From NCBI GenBank assembly GCA_903844785.1, contig CAIMVB010000182.1:1-21656 (forward strand): 21,656 nt of DNA, in the 5' to 3' direction. This DNA is from an uncultured Rhodospirillales bacterium. GTDB taxonomy: Bacteria; Pseudomonadota; Alphaproteobacteria; Acetobacterales; Acetobacteraceae. How positions within the stretch are numbered: the first letter of the stretch is position 1; every line of letters starts with the position of its first letter. The notes below the pieces were generated by a model that saw nothing but the letters and a program-made list of their open reading frames with translations, made no database searches and was not told the origin of the DNA. Shown one piece after another: positions 7,332 through 15,114 of this stretch. A program made the position numbers and the translations under genes.

Positions 7332-8099
7332 TCAGTGTTCGACGTCAGCCCAAACCTTACGCTTCACCGCGTAGGTCAGACCCGCAAGGATCGTCAGGAA
7401 GATGATGATCTTCACACCCAAAGCGCGGCGCTGTTCCAATTCAGGCTCCGCGGCCCATTGCAGGAAGGTGCTGACATCGCGCGCCATCTGCTCAACGGTC
7501 GCCTTGGTGCCATCCGCATAGTCAACCTGATCAGGGTTGAGCGGCGCGCCCATGGCGATCTGATAACCGGGGAAGTATTTGTTGTAATGCATCCCATCCA
7601 TCACCGTCACACCGGCCGGCGGATCAACATAGCCGATCAGCAGAGCGTAAAGGTAATCCGCCCCACCAGCCCGCGCCTTGGCCATGACGGAAAGATCAGG
7701 CGGCAGCGCGCCATTATTGGCTGCACGCGCCGCCGCATCATTGGCGAAGGGCTTGCGGAAACGATCCGCCGGGCGGCCTCCACGCTCAAACATTTGGCCT
7801 TCGTCATTGGGGCCATCAACAATCTGATATCCGGCCGCAATGGCTTCAACCTGCGCTTCGGTCAGCCCCAATTCGCGGAGATTGCGATAGGACAACAACC
7901 GCAGCGAATGACAGGCGGCGCAGACTTCCTTGTACACCTGGAAGCCGCGCTGGGCGCTTGCGCGATCATAGGTGCCGAAAACCCCATCAAAGGAGAATTT
8001 CGTATCCGGGATGGCGATGGCCTCCCCCGCCGCATGGGCGGGGGCGGCGGCGAAAAGGCCAATGGCCAAGGCAAGGGCCTTGAAGGATGTGCGCAACAT
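7332..8099 (-). CDS. petC: Cytochrome c1 subunit of the cytochrome bc1 complex
   Basis: A 255-residue c-type cytochrome that accepts electrons from the Rieske protein and passes them to soluble cytochrome c on the periplasmic face. The signal peptide ends AHA at 21-23. Covalent heme attachment is at CAACH (60-64); the likely sixth ligand is Met183 in YQIAMGAPL. Other family landmarks are NNGALPPDLS (128-137) and GYVDPPAGV (156-164). One membrane helix (about 228-245) anchors the C-terminus, ending in KRKVW. The start codon lies two bases after the petB stop, so the two are probably translationally coupled. It is the last gene of petABC and is followed by a strong terminator. Confidence 0.96.
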   Translation of the reverse strand: MLRTSFKALALAIGLFAAAPAHAAGEAIAIPDTKFSFDGVFGTYDRASAQRGFQVYKEVCAACHSLRLLSYRNLRELGLTEAQVEAIAAGYQIVDGPNDEGQMFERGGRPADRFRKPFANDAAARAANNGALPPDLSVMAKARAGGADYLYALLIGYVDPPAGVTVMDGMHYNKYFPGYQIAMGAPLNPDQVDYADGTKATVEQMARDVSTFLQWAAEPELEQRRALGVKIIIFLTILAGLTYAVKRKVWADVEH

Positions 8100-8101
8100 G
8101 A

Positions 8102-9370
8102 TCAGGCCTTCTCCATCGGCTTAGCAGCGGCGCCCGCAGGCAGCGGCCCCCCACCCAAAACGGGACGGGAAATACTCTCTGGCAGCGGCAGCGGACGCTC
8201 CAGGCGGCCAAGCAGCGGCAGGATCACCAGGAAGTAAGCGAAGTAATAAGCGGTCGCGATACGTGCGATCAGCACGTAATGGCCTTCCGCCGGCTTGGCA
8301 CCAACCCAGAGCAGGACAAGGAAGCACACCGTCCAAAGGAGGAAGAACGGGCGCGCCAGCGGGCGGAACCGCATGGACCGCACCGGGGAACGATCCAGCC
8401 AGGGCAGCACGAACCACACCAGGATGGAACCGAACATCAGCAACACGCCGCCAAGCTTATCCGGCACCGCACGCAGAATGGCGTAATAAGGCAGGAAGTA
8501 CCATTCCGGCACGATATGCGGCGGGGTCACCAGCGGATTGGCCGGAATGTAATTATCCGGATGGCCCAGGTAATTCGGCGCAAAGAACACCAGCACGGCA
8601 AAGACGATGAAATAAACCACCAGGCCCACGCTATCCTTCGCCGTATAATACGGGTGGAAGGGCAGGGTATCTTGCGGGCCCTTGGGTTCAATGCCCAGCG
8701 GGTTGTTGGACCCCGTGATGTGCAGCGCGGCCACATGCAGGAAGACCACGCCAAAAATCACGAAGGGCAGCAGGTAATGCAGGCTGAAGAAGCGATTAAG
8801 CGTGGGGTTATCCACGCTGAAACCACCCCAGAGCAATTCGACGATGAAATTACCCACCACCGGGAAGGCGCTGAACAGGTTGGTGATGACGGTGGCACCC
8901 CAGAAGGACATCTGGCCCCAGGGCAGCACATAGCCCATGAAGGCCGTTGCCATCATCAGCAGGAAGATCACCACGCCCAGCATCCACAGCAATTCGCGTG
9001 GCGCCTTGTAGGAACCGTAATACATGCCGCGGAAGATGTGGATATAGACCACAATGAAGAACATGCTGGCGCCGTTCATGTGAATATAACGGATCAGCCA
9101 GCCGAAATTCACATCACGCATGATGCGTTCGACACTGTCGAAGGCCAAGCTTGTATGCGCGGCGTAATTCATGGACAGGAAAATCCCGGTCGCGATCATG
9201 ATCAGCAGCGTGACCATGGCGAGCGCGCCGAAATTCCAGAAATAGTTGAAATTTTTCGGCGTTGGGAAGGTGCCGTATTCCTTCTGCATCATCGTGAAAA
9301 CGGGCATGCGCTGGTCTATCCAGCGCACCACCGGGTTCTTGAATTCGCTATTGTGCAGCCCGATTGACAT
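8102..9370 (-). CDS. petB: Cytochrome b subunit of the cytochrome bc1 complex
   Basis: A 422-residue integral membrane protein that carries both b hemes and the quinol oxidation and quinone reduction sites. Heme ligands are visible as His97/His198 and His111/His212, with the standard 14-residue spacing inside each helix. The Qo-site PEWY motif is at 288-291 and the [19 protein letters not shown] segment at 146-164. About eight transmembrane helices are present, so this is a full-length, unsplit cytochrome b. The tail after residue 395 is a short glycine/alanine/proline-rich cytoplasmic extension. It sits 12 bases after petA and 2 bases before petC on the same strand. Confidence 0.97.
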   Translation of the reverse strand: MSIGLHNSEFKNPVVRWIDQRMPVFTMMQKEYGTFPTPKNFNYFWNFGALAMVTLLIMIATGIFLSMNYAAHTSLAFDSVERIMRDVNFGWLIRYIHMNGASMFFIVVYIHIFRGMYYGSYKAPRELLWMLGVVIFLLMMATAFMGYVLPWGQMSFWGATVITNLFSAFPVVGNFIVELLWGGFSVDNPTLNRFFSLHYLLPFVIFGVVFLHVAALHITGSNNPLGIEPKGPQDTLPFHPYYTAKDSVGLVVYFIVFAVLVFFAPNYLGHPDNYIPANPLVTPPHIVPEWYFLPYYAILRAVPDKLGGVLLMFGSILVWFVLPWLDRSPVRSMRFRPLARPFFLLWTVCFLVLLWVGAKPAEGHYVLIARIATAYYFAYFLVILPLLGRLERPLPLPESISRPVLGGGPLPAGAAAKPMEKA

Positions 9371-9382
9371 CTGTGCTAATCC

Positions 9383-9925
9383 TCAACCGATCTTGATCTT
9401 GGTGTCGGATGTGAAGGCGTATTGCGGAACGTCAAGGTTTCGCGGCGCGGGGCCTTTGCGAATTCTGCCTGACGTATCGTAATGGCTGCCATGGCAGGGG
9501 CAGAACCAACCGCCAAATTCACCGCGCGCATCGGTGGCTTTCTGGCCAGTCGGCACGCAACCCAAATGGGTGCAAATGCCAATCAACACCAGCCATTGAT
9601 CCTTCTGCACCCGGGATTGGTCGCTTGCCGGGTCCGGCAGGGAATTCGCCGGAACGGCGCGCGCTTCCTCGATTTCCTTGGGCGTACGGTTGCGCACGAA
9701 AACCGGCTTGCCGCGCCACATCACCGTGACGGCTTGGCCTTCCGCGATCGGGGCCAGATCCACATCGGTGCTTGCCAGTGCCAGCGTATCCTTCGCCGGC
9801 TGCAAGGAAGCGATGAAGGGCCACGCAATGGCACCAACACCCACTGCGGCGAAAGCGCCGGTCACTAGCATCAGGAAGTCACGCCGCGGCGCCCCATCGG
9901 TCGCTGCTTGAGTGGTATCAGCCAT
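9383..9925 (-). CDS. petA: Rieske iron-sulfur subunit of the cytochrome bc1 complex
   Basis: A 180-residue protein that shuttles electrons from quinol at the Qo site to cytochrome c1. An uncleaved N-terminal anchor carries a twin-arginine signal ([10 protein letters not shown]14-R15), typical of Tat-exported Rieske proteins. The 2Fe-2S ligands are C118 and H120 in CTHLGC, and C142 and H145 in CPCHGSH; C123 and C144 would form the disulfide. The reading frame runs upstream to 10018, but that extension has no signal character. The ATG at 9923-9925 has GGGG upstream and gives the normal length. A second ATG three codons earlier (9932-9934) is possible. First gene of petABC. Confidence 0.96.
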   Translation of the reverse strand: MADTTQAATDGAPRRDFLMLVTGAFAAVGVGAIAWPFIASLQPAKDTLALASTDVDLAPIAEGQAVTVMWRGKPVFVRNRTPKEIEEARAVPANSLPDPASDQSRVQKDQWLVLIGICTHLGCVPTGQKATDARGEFGGWFCPCHGSHYDTSGRIRKGPAPRNLDVPQYAFTSDTKIKIG

Positions 9926-10042
9926 CCTCAACATCCCCTTGCGACGGGCGCCCCCTCTTGCCGAGGGCTCCGCTTCGCCGCACGATTTAGGTTCGCACCC
10001 CAAAGGTGCAATGTTCATTATGAAACGGCGGTGCCGAAACCC

Positions 10043-10064
10043 GACCCCACCAGTAAACGGGGTC
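10043..10064. other. Inverted repeat in the petA-hemF divergent promoter region
   Basis: GACCCC (10043-10048) and GGGGTC (10059-10064) form a 6-bp inverted repeat around a 10-base centre. It abuts the proposed petA -10 element, where a repressor operator would lie. No known regulator consensus was recognised. Confidence 0.3.
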
Positions 10065-10093
10065 TTATAGTAGGACGGTTTGCACGGTGTAAA
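10064..10093 (-). promoter_or_regulatory. Candidate promoter of petABC
   Basis: On the minus strand TTTACA (10088-10093) and TATAAG (10064-10069) are 18 bases apart, a fair sigma-70 match. It lies about 140 bases upstream of the petA start, in the 200-base gap shared with divergent hemF. No equally good plus-strand promoter for hemF was seen. Confidence 0.4.
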
Positions 10094-10125
10094 TCCGCCC
10101 CAGGCAAAGATTAGGAAGCGAAACT

Positions 10126-11019
10126 ATGGAAAAAAGCGCCGCTGGCCCGCAGGGCCACCCCTTTGTGGCCCCCGCCCGCGCCTGGTTCGAGGAATTGCGG
10201 GACCGGCTTTGCGCCGCTTTCGAAGCGATTGAGGATGATCTGGCGACCGGCCCCCATACCGGCCTGCCTCCGGGCCGCTTCACCCGCACCGCCTGGGAAA
10301 GGCCGGAAGGGGGCGGCGGGGTGATGTCTGTCATGAAGGGCCGGGTGTTCGAAAAGGTGGGGGTGAATGTCTCCACCGTTTTTGGCGAATTCTCCCCCGA
10401 ATTCCGCAAACAGATCCCAGGGGCCGAGGAAGACCCGCGCTTTCTGGCTACCGGTGTGTCTTTGGTGGCACATATGCAAAGCCCACGCGTGCCGGCGGCG
10501 CATATGAATACGCGCTTCATCGTCACCCGGAATGCCTGGTTCGGCGGCGGCGGGGATCTGACGCCAATGACGCCGGAAGCGCCCGAATCCCAAGCCGATG
10601 CGGCGGATTTCCACGCGGCCTTCAAAGCCGCCTGCGACAAGCATGACGAAACCTATTACCCGCGCTTCAAGAAATGGTGCGACGAGTATTTCTTTCTGCC
10701 CCATCGCGGGGAACCGCGCGGCCTTGGCGGGATATTCTATGATTGGTTGGGTGATCGCACCCCAGGCAAGGGGATCGACGCGGATTTTACCTTCACGCGC
10801 GATGTTGGCCTGGCCTTCCTGCAATCCTACCCGGCCATTATCCGCAAGCGCATGCATGAAGCCTGGACCGAGGCCGAGCGCGAACACCAATTGATCCGCC
10901 GTGGGCGCTATGTGGAATTCAACCTGCTGCATGACCGGGGCACGATTTTTGGGCTCAAGACCGGCGGCAATGTGGAGGCGATTTTGATGTCCATGCCACC
11001 GGCGGTGAAGTGGCCTTAA
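10126..11019 (+). CDS. hemF: Oxygen-dependent coproporphyrinogen III oxidase
   Basis: A 297-residue enzyme that uses O2 to decarboxylate two propionates of coproporphyrinogen III, giving protoporphyrinogen IX in heme biosynthesis. Conserved strings are [20 protein letters not shown] (128-147) and the family signature [20 protein letters not shown] (183-202, continuing IFYDW). Length matches the family (about 300). AGGA lies about nine bases before the ATG. It is divergent from petABC, whose cytochromes need the heme it helps make. It ends 17 bases from the convergent TauE/SafE gene, with no terminator hairpin visible in that gap. Confidence 0.96.
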   Translation: MEKSAAGPQGHPFVAPARAWFEELRDRLCAAFEAIEDDLATGPHTGLPPGRFTRTAWERPEGGGGVMSVMKGRVFEKVGVNVSTVFGEFSPEFRKQIPGAEEDPRFLATGVSLVAHMQSPRVPAAHMNTRFIVTRNAWFGGGGDLTPMTPEAPESQADAADFHAAFKAACDKHDETYYPRFKKWCDEYFFLPHRGEPRGLGGIFYDWLGDRTPGKGIDADFTFTRDVGLAFLQSYPAIIRKRMHEAWTEAEREHQLIRRGRYVEFNLLHDRGTIFGLKTGGNVEAILMSMPPAVKWP

Positions 11020-11036
11020 ATTTTTGCAATAAAACT

Positions 11037-11774
11037 TTAGCGAAAGGCGCGCAGCGCAAGCCAAGCGCCGATCAGCCATAACAACACCTGCACCACTTGC
11101 CGAAACCGCACTTCCGGCAAGTGGAAGCGCAGTTTTTGGCCCATAAACATACCCGCCAGTGCGGGCGGCAGGCTCAGTAAGGACATGATGCCGATCTCGC
11201 GCGTCATCACCCCACCCCCGGTGAGGGTCAGCGTGAGGGACGCATTGATGGCCAAAACGCAAAAGCCATAGGCCTGGACGAATTGCTCCCTCGGCAGGCG
11301 GATCGCTTGCAGCCAAGGCGCGGCGGGCACGAGGAAACTGCCGGTAAAGCCCGCCAATATGCCGGATAAAGCGCCCATGACCGGGGCCAATATGCGTTCA
11401 AGCGCGCGGCTTGGCGCTGGCATATTGGGCGCCAGCAGGGCCAGGCTTGCCGAAGCAAAAAGGCTCAGCCCCAAAAGGCCAGACAGAAAACGGCCATCCA
11501 CCGCGGATAAATGCCAAGCCGCCGCAATGGTGCAGAACACCGCGCAGCACAGGAACACCGCAATGCGCGGCACCACAATGCGCAACTGCCCACCGGCCAA
11601 GCCTTGCCAGATATTGGTGACAAAAGCCGGCACCAGCATCAGCCCGATGGCTTCAGGAATGGGTTTCAATAGCGCGATCAGGGCGATGCTCACGGTTGGC
11701 AGGCCAAAGCCGGCAACGCCTTTGACAAAACCGGCCAGGATGAAGATCAGGCCGATCAGAAGGGCATCAAGCAT
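11037..11774 (-). CDS. TauE/SafE-family membrane permease (putative sulfite/anion exporter)
   Basis: A 245-residue hydrophobic protein with about eight predicted helices. The N-terminal FILAGFVKGVAGFGLPTV and the mid-protein GFTGSFLVPAAPWLQAIRL are the paired inverted-repeat motifs of the TauE/SafE family (DUF81), which exports sulfite, sulfoacetate or related anions. Its ATG lies inside the end of the upstream membrane-protein gene (8-base overlap), so it is probably translationally coupled. It is last in the uvrC-pgsA-moaDE run. A role in sulfur anion export is a family-level inference; the true substrate is unknown. Confidence 0.82.
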   Translation of the reverse strand: MLDALLIGLIFILAGFVKGVAGFGLPTVSIALIALLKPIPEAIGLMLVPAFVTNIWQGLAGGQLRIVVPRIAVFLCCAVFCTIAAAWHLSAVDGRFLSGLLGLSLFASASLALLAPNMPAPSRALERILAPVMGALSGILAGFTGSFLVPAAPWLQAIRLPREQFVQAYGFCVLAINASLTLTLTGGGVMTREIGIMSLLSLPPALAGMFMGQKLRFHLPEVRFRQVVQVLLWLIGAWLALRAFR

Positions 11775-13110
11775 GTCTGGCAGCTTTCACCGGCGCGCGG
11801 CCTGACATTGCCAATAACAGCGCGGCCACGGGCAATAACCACATGATCCGCGCGCCATAGCGTGGATGCGGCGCGGAAAGCCCGCCGCAGATCAACGCAT
11901 TGCCCAGCACCGCAGCCAGCACGAAAAGCGCCAAGGGCAAGGCCAAACCCTGCCCGCGCCAGGCCAACCAAAGCAGCACAGGAAACGCGAGCAGTACGAC
12001 CAGGACATAAACCGTAATCAGTGGCGTCACCGCATCCTGCAATAAATCCTGCGCCTGCCGCCCCTGATCAAAAGCAACCAATTCACGCGGCGGAAAACCC
12101 TGTTCGATACGGGGGCGCAGCGTCACCGCGAAATGCGCATTGTCCAAGGTATCGCCAATGCCGAAGCTTACAAGCTGCACCAGCATATTCCCTGCCATGG
12201 CGCGCAGCACACCCAGCGGCGCGGCGCGGAGCGTCTCGGCCACAATCTGCCCGGCTTCCGGCGCCAGTAGCATCCCACCTAGGAAGCGTGGCACCCCCGC
12301 CGTATCGCGATTTACCGGGCTATCCGGCGCCCAAAGAAAATCATTGGCCGGCATGGGTAGCCGATCCGTGAAGGCGCAAAGATACCAGCCAGCATCGGGA
12401 CAGCGCGCCTTTAGCAGCGCGCTTGCCGGCCCATCTTCCTGCAAACGCGCCAACAAAAAAACCGAACCATGGGGTGAAAGCGCAAGCCGCCCATGACCAA
12501 TGGCATTGGTGGCAAGTAGTGCTGCAACCGCAATCGCCACCGGCAAGGCCATGGCAAAAATCCGCCCAGGAAAGCGCCAAAGCCGCAGCAGCAGCGCAAC
12601 GCTGCATAAGCCAAGCGCCAGCGGCAGATGCGCCAGATGTGCCGCGATGCCAAGCGCTACCAGGAAAATCAGATAAACCTGTTCCCATCGGCTAAGCGCG
12701 GCACCACCAAAGCCCAGCAGGAATAGCCCCAGCACCACAATGGGAGCGAAGATATCGGGCATCAGCAGCGCAGCGCTAAAGGGGGCGGCGGTCGCCAGCG
12801 CGGCAAAGGCGCAAAGCCCAATATGCCAAAGCGGCGTCGCCCGCGCGCACACCGCGCGCTGCATCAGCCACAGCAAATGGGAGAGGATCAGCCCCTGCGC
12901 GATCACCGGCCCCCAAAGGCTGATGCGCAAATGAAAGGCATGCAGGAATGGCCCATAAATATAGGGCTTATCCCACAGCATCAGCGGCCCGAGTGTTTGA
13001 TGCAGAAACCCGCCGCTATCGCTGAACAGCAGCGGGTAACCGTTGAAAAACGCTGTCCAGATCAGCAGCGCCGTGCCGCCAAGCACGGCCACGACTACCC
13101 GAATGATCAC
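11767..13110 (-). CDS. Polytopic membrane protein of unknown function (GT-C glycosyltransferase-like outline)
   Basis: A 447-residue protein I do not recognise at family level. It has an N-terminal helix, a short loop with FNGYPLLFSDSGGFLHQTL, roughly seven more hydrophobic stretches, a large soluble stretch (about 220-330, with cysteines in KARCPDAGWYLCAF), and closing helices with the loop APHPRYGARIMWLLP. An acidic first loop after helix 1 and a late large extracytoplasmic domain resemble lipid-linked-sugar GT-C transferases, but the match is only in outline. The start is a GTG whose GTGA overlaps the moaE TGA by four bases, a strong sign of coupling. It also overlaps the TauE/SafE gene by eight bases. 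It probably acts in the inner membrane. Confidence 0.7.
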   Translation of the reverse strand: MIIRVVVAVLGGTALLIWTAFFNGYPLLFSDSGGFLHQTLGPLMLWDKPYIYGPFLHAFHLRISLWGPVIAQGLILSHLLWLMQRAVCARATPLWHIGLCAFAALATAAPFSAALLMPDIFAPIVVLGLFLLGFGGAALSRWEQVYLIFLVALGIAAHLAHLPLALGLCSVALLLRLWRFPGRIFAMALPVAIAVAALLATNAIGHGRLALSPHGSVFLLARLQEDGPASALLKARCPDAGWYLCAFTDRLPMPANDFLWAPDSPVNRDTAGVPRFLGGMLLAPEAGQIVAETLRAAPLGVLRAMAGNMLVQLVSFGIGDTLDNAHFAVTLRPRIEQGFPPRELVAFDQGRQAQDLLQDAVTPLITVYVLVVLLAFPVLLWLAWRGQGLALPLALFVLAAVLGNALICGGLSAPHPRYGARIMWLLPVAALLLAMSGRAPVKAARHA

Positions 13111-13565
13111 CCGCCCTTGGCCTGCCAGCGCGCGGCGGCGGCATCATCCTCATCCTTCGCGGCCACCCAGCGCGCGTCACCATCGGCGAATTCCTCGCGC
13201 TTCCAAAAAGGCGCTTTGGTCTTCAGCCAATCGATCAAAAAAGCACAGGCTTCCAATGCGGCAGCGCGATGCGCGGAAGCGGTCAGCACCAGCACTATTG
13301 GTTCTCCGGGCAGAATGCGGCCCATGCGATGGATCACCGTGCAACCCGTCAGCGGCCAGCGCACCTCAGCCTCTGCCGCAATCCGGGCAAGCGCGCGTTC
13401 CGTCATGCCGGGATAATGTTCCAGCACCAGCGCGCTTAAGCCATCATCACCACGGCAAACACCCAAAAAGCTGGCCACGCCGCCAACATCAATCCGCCCC
13501 GCGGTCAGCGCCGCGCTTTCCGCCGCCATATCAAACAGCGCTTCCTGCACCAGAATGCGCGCCAT
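13107..13565 (-). CDS. moaE: Molybdopterin synthase catalytic (large) subunit
   Basis: A 152-residue MoaE that, with the thiocarboxylated MoaD tail inserted in its active site, converts cyclic pyranopterin monophosphate to molybdopterin. Visible family motifs: GGVASFLGVCRG (28-39), LEHYPGM (48-54), GCTVIHRMG (74-82), TASAHRAAALEACAFLIDWLK (95-115) and KAPFWKREE (117-125), which contains the active-site lysines. It starts three bases after the moaD stop and overlaps the next gene by four bases. The C-terminal tail after 130 is acidic and variable. Confidence 0.95.
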   Translation of the reverse strand: MARILVQEALFDMAAESAALTAGRIDVGGVASFLGVCRGDDGLSALVLEHYPGMTERALARIAAEAEVRWPLTGCTVIHRMGRILPGEPIVLVLTASAHRAAALEACAFLIDWLKTKAPFWKREEFADGDARWVAAKDEDDAAAARWQAKGG

Positions 13566-13568
13566 GGC

Positions 13569-13820
13569 TTAGCCCCCGGTCACGGGTGGGAAAAAAGCAA
13601 TCTCATCGCCGGCCGCCACGGGATGATCCGGCGTGGCGAAATCCTGATTAACAGCAGCGCGCACTTGCTTGGCATCGGCAAAGGCCGCCGCATGGCCAAG
13701 GCTGCGGGTGGCCAGCCAATCCCGCAAGCCCGCGACATCACGCACTTCAGGCGGCGGCGCCACTTCTTCTTCGGCCAAGCCGATCTTCTGCCGCAGCCAG
13801 GCGAAATACAGAACCCGCAT
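13569..13820 (-). CDS. moaD: Molybdopterin synthase sulfur carrier (small) subunit
   Basis: An 83-residue ubiquitin-like protein starting MRVLYFAWLRQKIG and ending FFPPVTGG. The C-terminal Gly-Gly is adenylated and thiocarboxylated, then donates sulfur to the dithiolene made by MoaE, the next gene downstream. The frame also opens at a TTG directly after the lipoprotein stop codon (13824-13826), but the ATG two codons later fits the family better. No strong ribosome binding site is visible, so translation may depend on coupling with the upstream lipoprotein gene. Confidence 0.94.
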   Translation of the reverse strand: MRVLYFAWLRQKIGLAEEEVAPPPEVRDVAGLRDWLATRSLGHAAAFADAKQVRAAVNQDFATPDHPVAAGDEIAFFPPVTGG

Positions 13821-13826
13821 GGCCAA

Positions 13827-14393
13827 TCAGCGCTGCGCCGGCACCGAGGTAATGCGCCCGCCCGGCCCGATGATGGTGGTGGTGCCGCCATCCTGCACCG
13901 CAATCCCACCACCCGCCGTGCCCGGTTGGTTGAAGACCTGCATACGTTCATTGCCACCAGCAACAATGCCGGCCGGCTGCCCCGGCGTCGCTGGAATAAC
14001 GGTGCCTTCCACACGCTGGGGCGGCGGCGCTGGCATTGGCGTGGGCCTGGTAGCTGGCGGAGCAGGCGTGCGCGGCGGCACAGACGCCATGGGCGGTGGG
14101 GTTGAACTGCTGGAACGCGGCGGGCTTGGCGGCGGCGTTGAGGGCAGGCGCATCGCGTCATCCGGGGTCATGGGCGCGGGCGCGACCAAATTGGCGCGCA
14201 TCGCCGCATAATCCAGATTATCGGTCCGCAGCGCTTCCGCGCTGCCATCCCCGCCGGTCACGCGGCGCAGCGTAAGGCTATCCATGGCGGGCACCGCAGC
14301 GTGAGAATTCGTATTCCAGCTTGGCTGCCAATTCGGCCCGCAGCCCTGCAGCGCCAGCATTCCCCCAAGTAAAAACAGCATAGAATGTCGCAT
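13827..14393 (-). CDS. Proline-rich putative lipoprotein of unknown function
   Basis: From the ATG at 14391-14393 the product is 188 residues. Its N-terminus MRHSMLFLLGGMLALQGC is a lipoprotein signal with the lipobox LQGC and lipidated Cys18; the +2 residue is Gly, not Asp, so outer-membrane sorting is likely. Residues about 70-127 are rich in proline, serine and alanine and probably disordered. The C-terminal 60 residues are glycine-rich (TTTIIGPGGRITSVP) and may form a small beta structure. The frame extends 47 codons upstream, but that part has no signal features and overlaps the end of pgsA. No family recognised. It lies between pgsA and moaD, and its stop codon is six bases before the moaD ATG. 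Confidence 0.7.
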   Translation of the reverse strand: MRHSMLFLLGGMLALQGCGPNWQPSWNTNSHAAVPAMDSLTLRRVTGGDGSAEALRTDNLDYAAMRANLVAPAPMTPDDAMRLPSTPPPSPPRSSSSTPPPMASVPPRTPAPPATRPTPMPAPPPQRVEGTVIPATPGQPAGIVAGGNERMQVFNQPGTAGGGIAVQDGGTTTIIGPGGRITSVPAQR

Positions 14394-14443
14394 GGCTTTC
14401 CCCGCCCAATCACCTGTGAAGATGCGCCGCCCGGCGCCCAGAC

Positions 14444-15061
14444 TCAAGACTGTCCAGGCGGTTTTGCCGCATTGTCGCTGCCAGCGGGGGTTTCCCCCTG
14501 CACCAGGCTGAGCCCAGCACGCAAATAATCCCATCCGGTAATCAGCGTCAGCACCGCCGCCGCCCAGAGCATTCCTTCCCCAATCAGGGAAACCGGCAGG
14601 AAGCCAAGCCCGATAACTGGCGCACCGCTATCGCCGGCAAGCAAGGTGCCAAGCGCGCCCATCTGAAACCCGGTCTTCCATTTGGCAAGCGGCGTGACTG
14701 GCAGGCCAATCCGCAATTCGGCCAAGAATTCGCGCAAGCCGGAAACCAGGATTTCCCGCAGCATGATGACAATGGCTGGAAACAACCCGGCATCGGAAAG
14801 CCGGCCATAACCCGCCAGCAGCATCAGCGCCGCGCCGACCAGAAGCTTATCGGCAATAGGGTCCAGCATGCGGCCAAAGCCGGAAACCGCGCCGCGTTCG
14901 CGGGCAATTTTGCCATCGAAGTAATCCGTGATGGCGGCGACGGAGAAAACAACGCAGGCCGCCATATCCGACCAGGGCGCATTGATCGAAGCCAGTACCA
15001 CCAGGACGGGGATGGCCGCGATGCGCGAAAGCGTCAGCAGATTGGGCAGATCAGTTGGCAT
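14444..15061 (-). CDS. pgsA: CDP-diacylglycerol--glycerol-3-phosphate 3-phosphatidyltransferase
   Basis: A 205-residue membrane enzyme that makes phosphatidylglycerol phosphate from CDP-diacylglycerol and glycerol-3-phosphate. The N-terminus MPTDLPNLLTLSRI is characteristic, and the CDP-alcohol phosphotransferase motif is complete: DYFDGKIARERGAVSGFGRM followed by LDPIAD, giving the D..DG..AR........G...D...D pattern. About five hydrophobic segments follow. The frame extends 19 codons further up, but the chosen ATG at 15059-15061 matches family starts. The gene begins 53 bases after uvrC on the same strand; the uvrC-pgsA-moaD-moaE order is familiar from other alphaproteobacteria. Confidence 0.92.
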   Translation of the reverse strand: MPTDLPNLLTLSRIAAIPVLVVLASINAPWSDMAACVVFSVAAITDYFDGKIARERGAVSGFGRMLDPIADKLLVGAALMLLAGYGRLSDAGLFPAIVIMLREILVSGLREFLAELRIGLPVTPLAKWKTGFQMGALGTLLAGDSGAPVIGLGFLPVSLIGEGMLWAAAVLTLITGWDYLRAGLSLVQGETPAGSDNAAKPPGQS

Positions 15062-15114
15062 ACCGCACCATATAACCAGGAATACAGGCTTTTGGCACCT
15101 GGGCCGCGCGCACT

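Noticed and set aside
8279..9367. Long plus-strand open frame opposite petB (362 codons)
   Set aside because: It is the antisense shadow of an unmistakable cytochrome b gene; the product is histidine/glutamine-rich with no recognisable domain.
9926..10018. 31-codon N-terminal extension of petA
   Set aside because: The extension would put extra residues in front of the twin-arginine signal, and the ATG at 9925 has better spacing to a GGGG site and gives the usual length.
10111..11316. Minus-strand open frame of 401 codons opposite hemF
   Set aside because: Antisense to a gene with the full HemF signature; it also overlaps the TauE/SafE gene in another frame.
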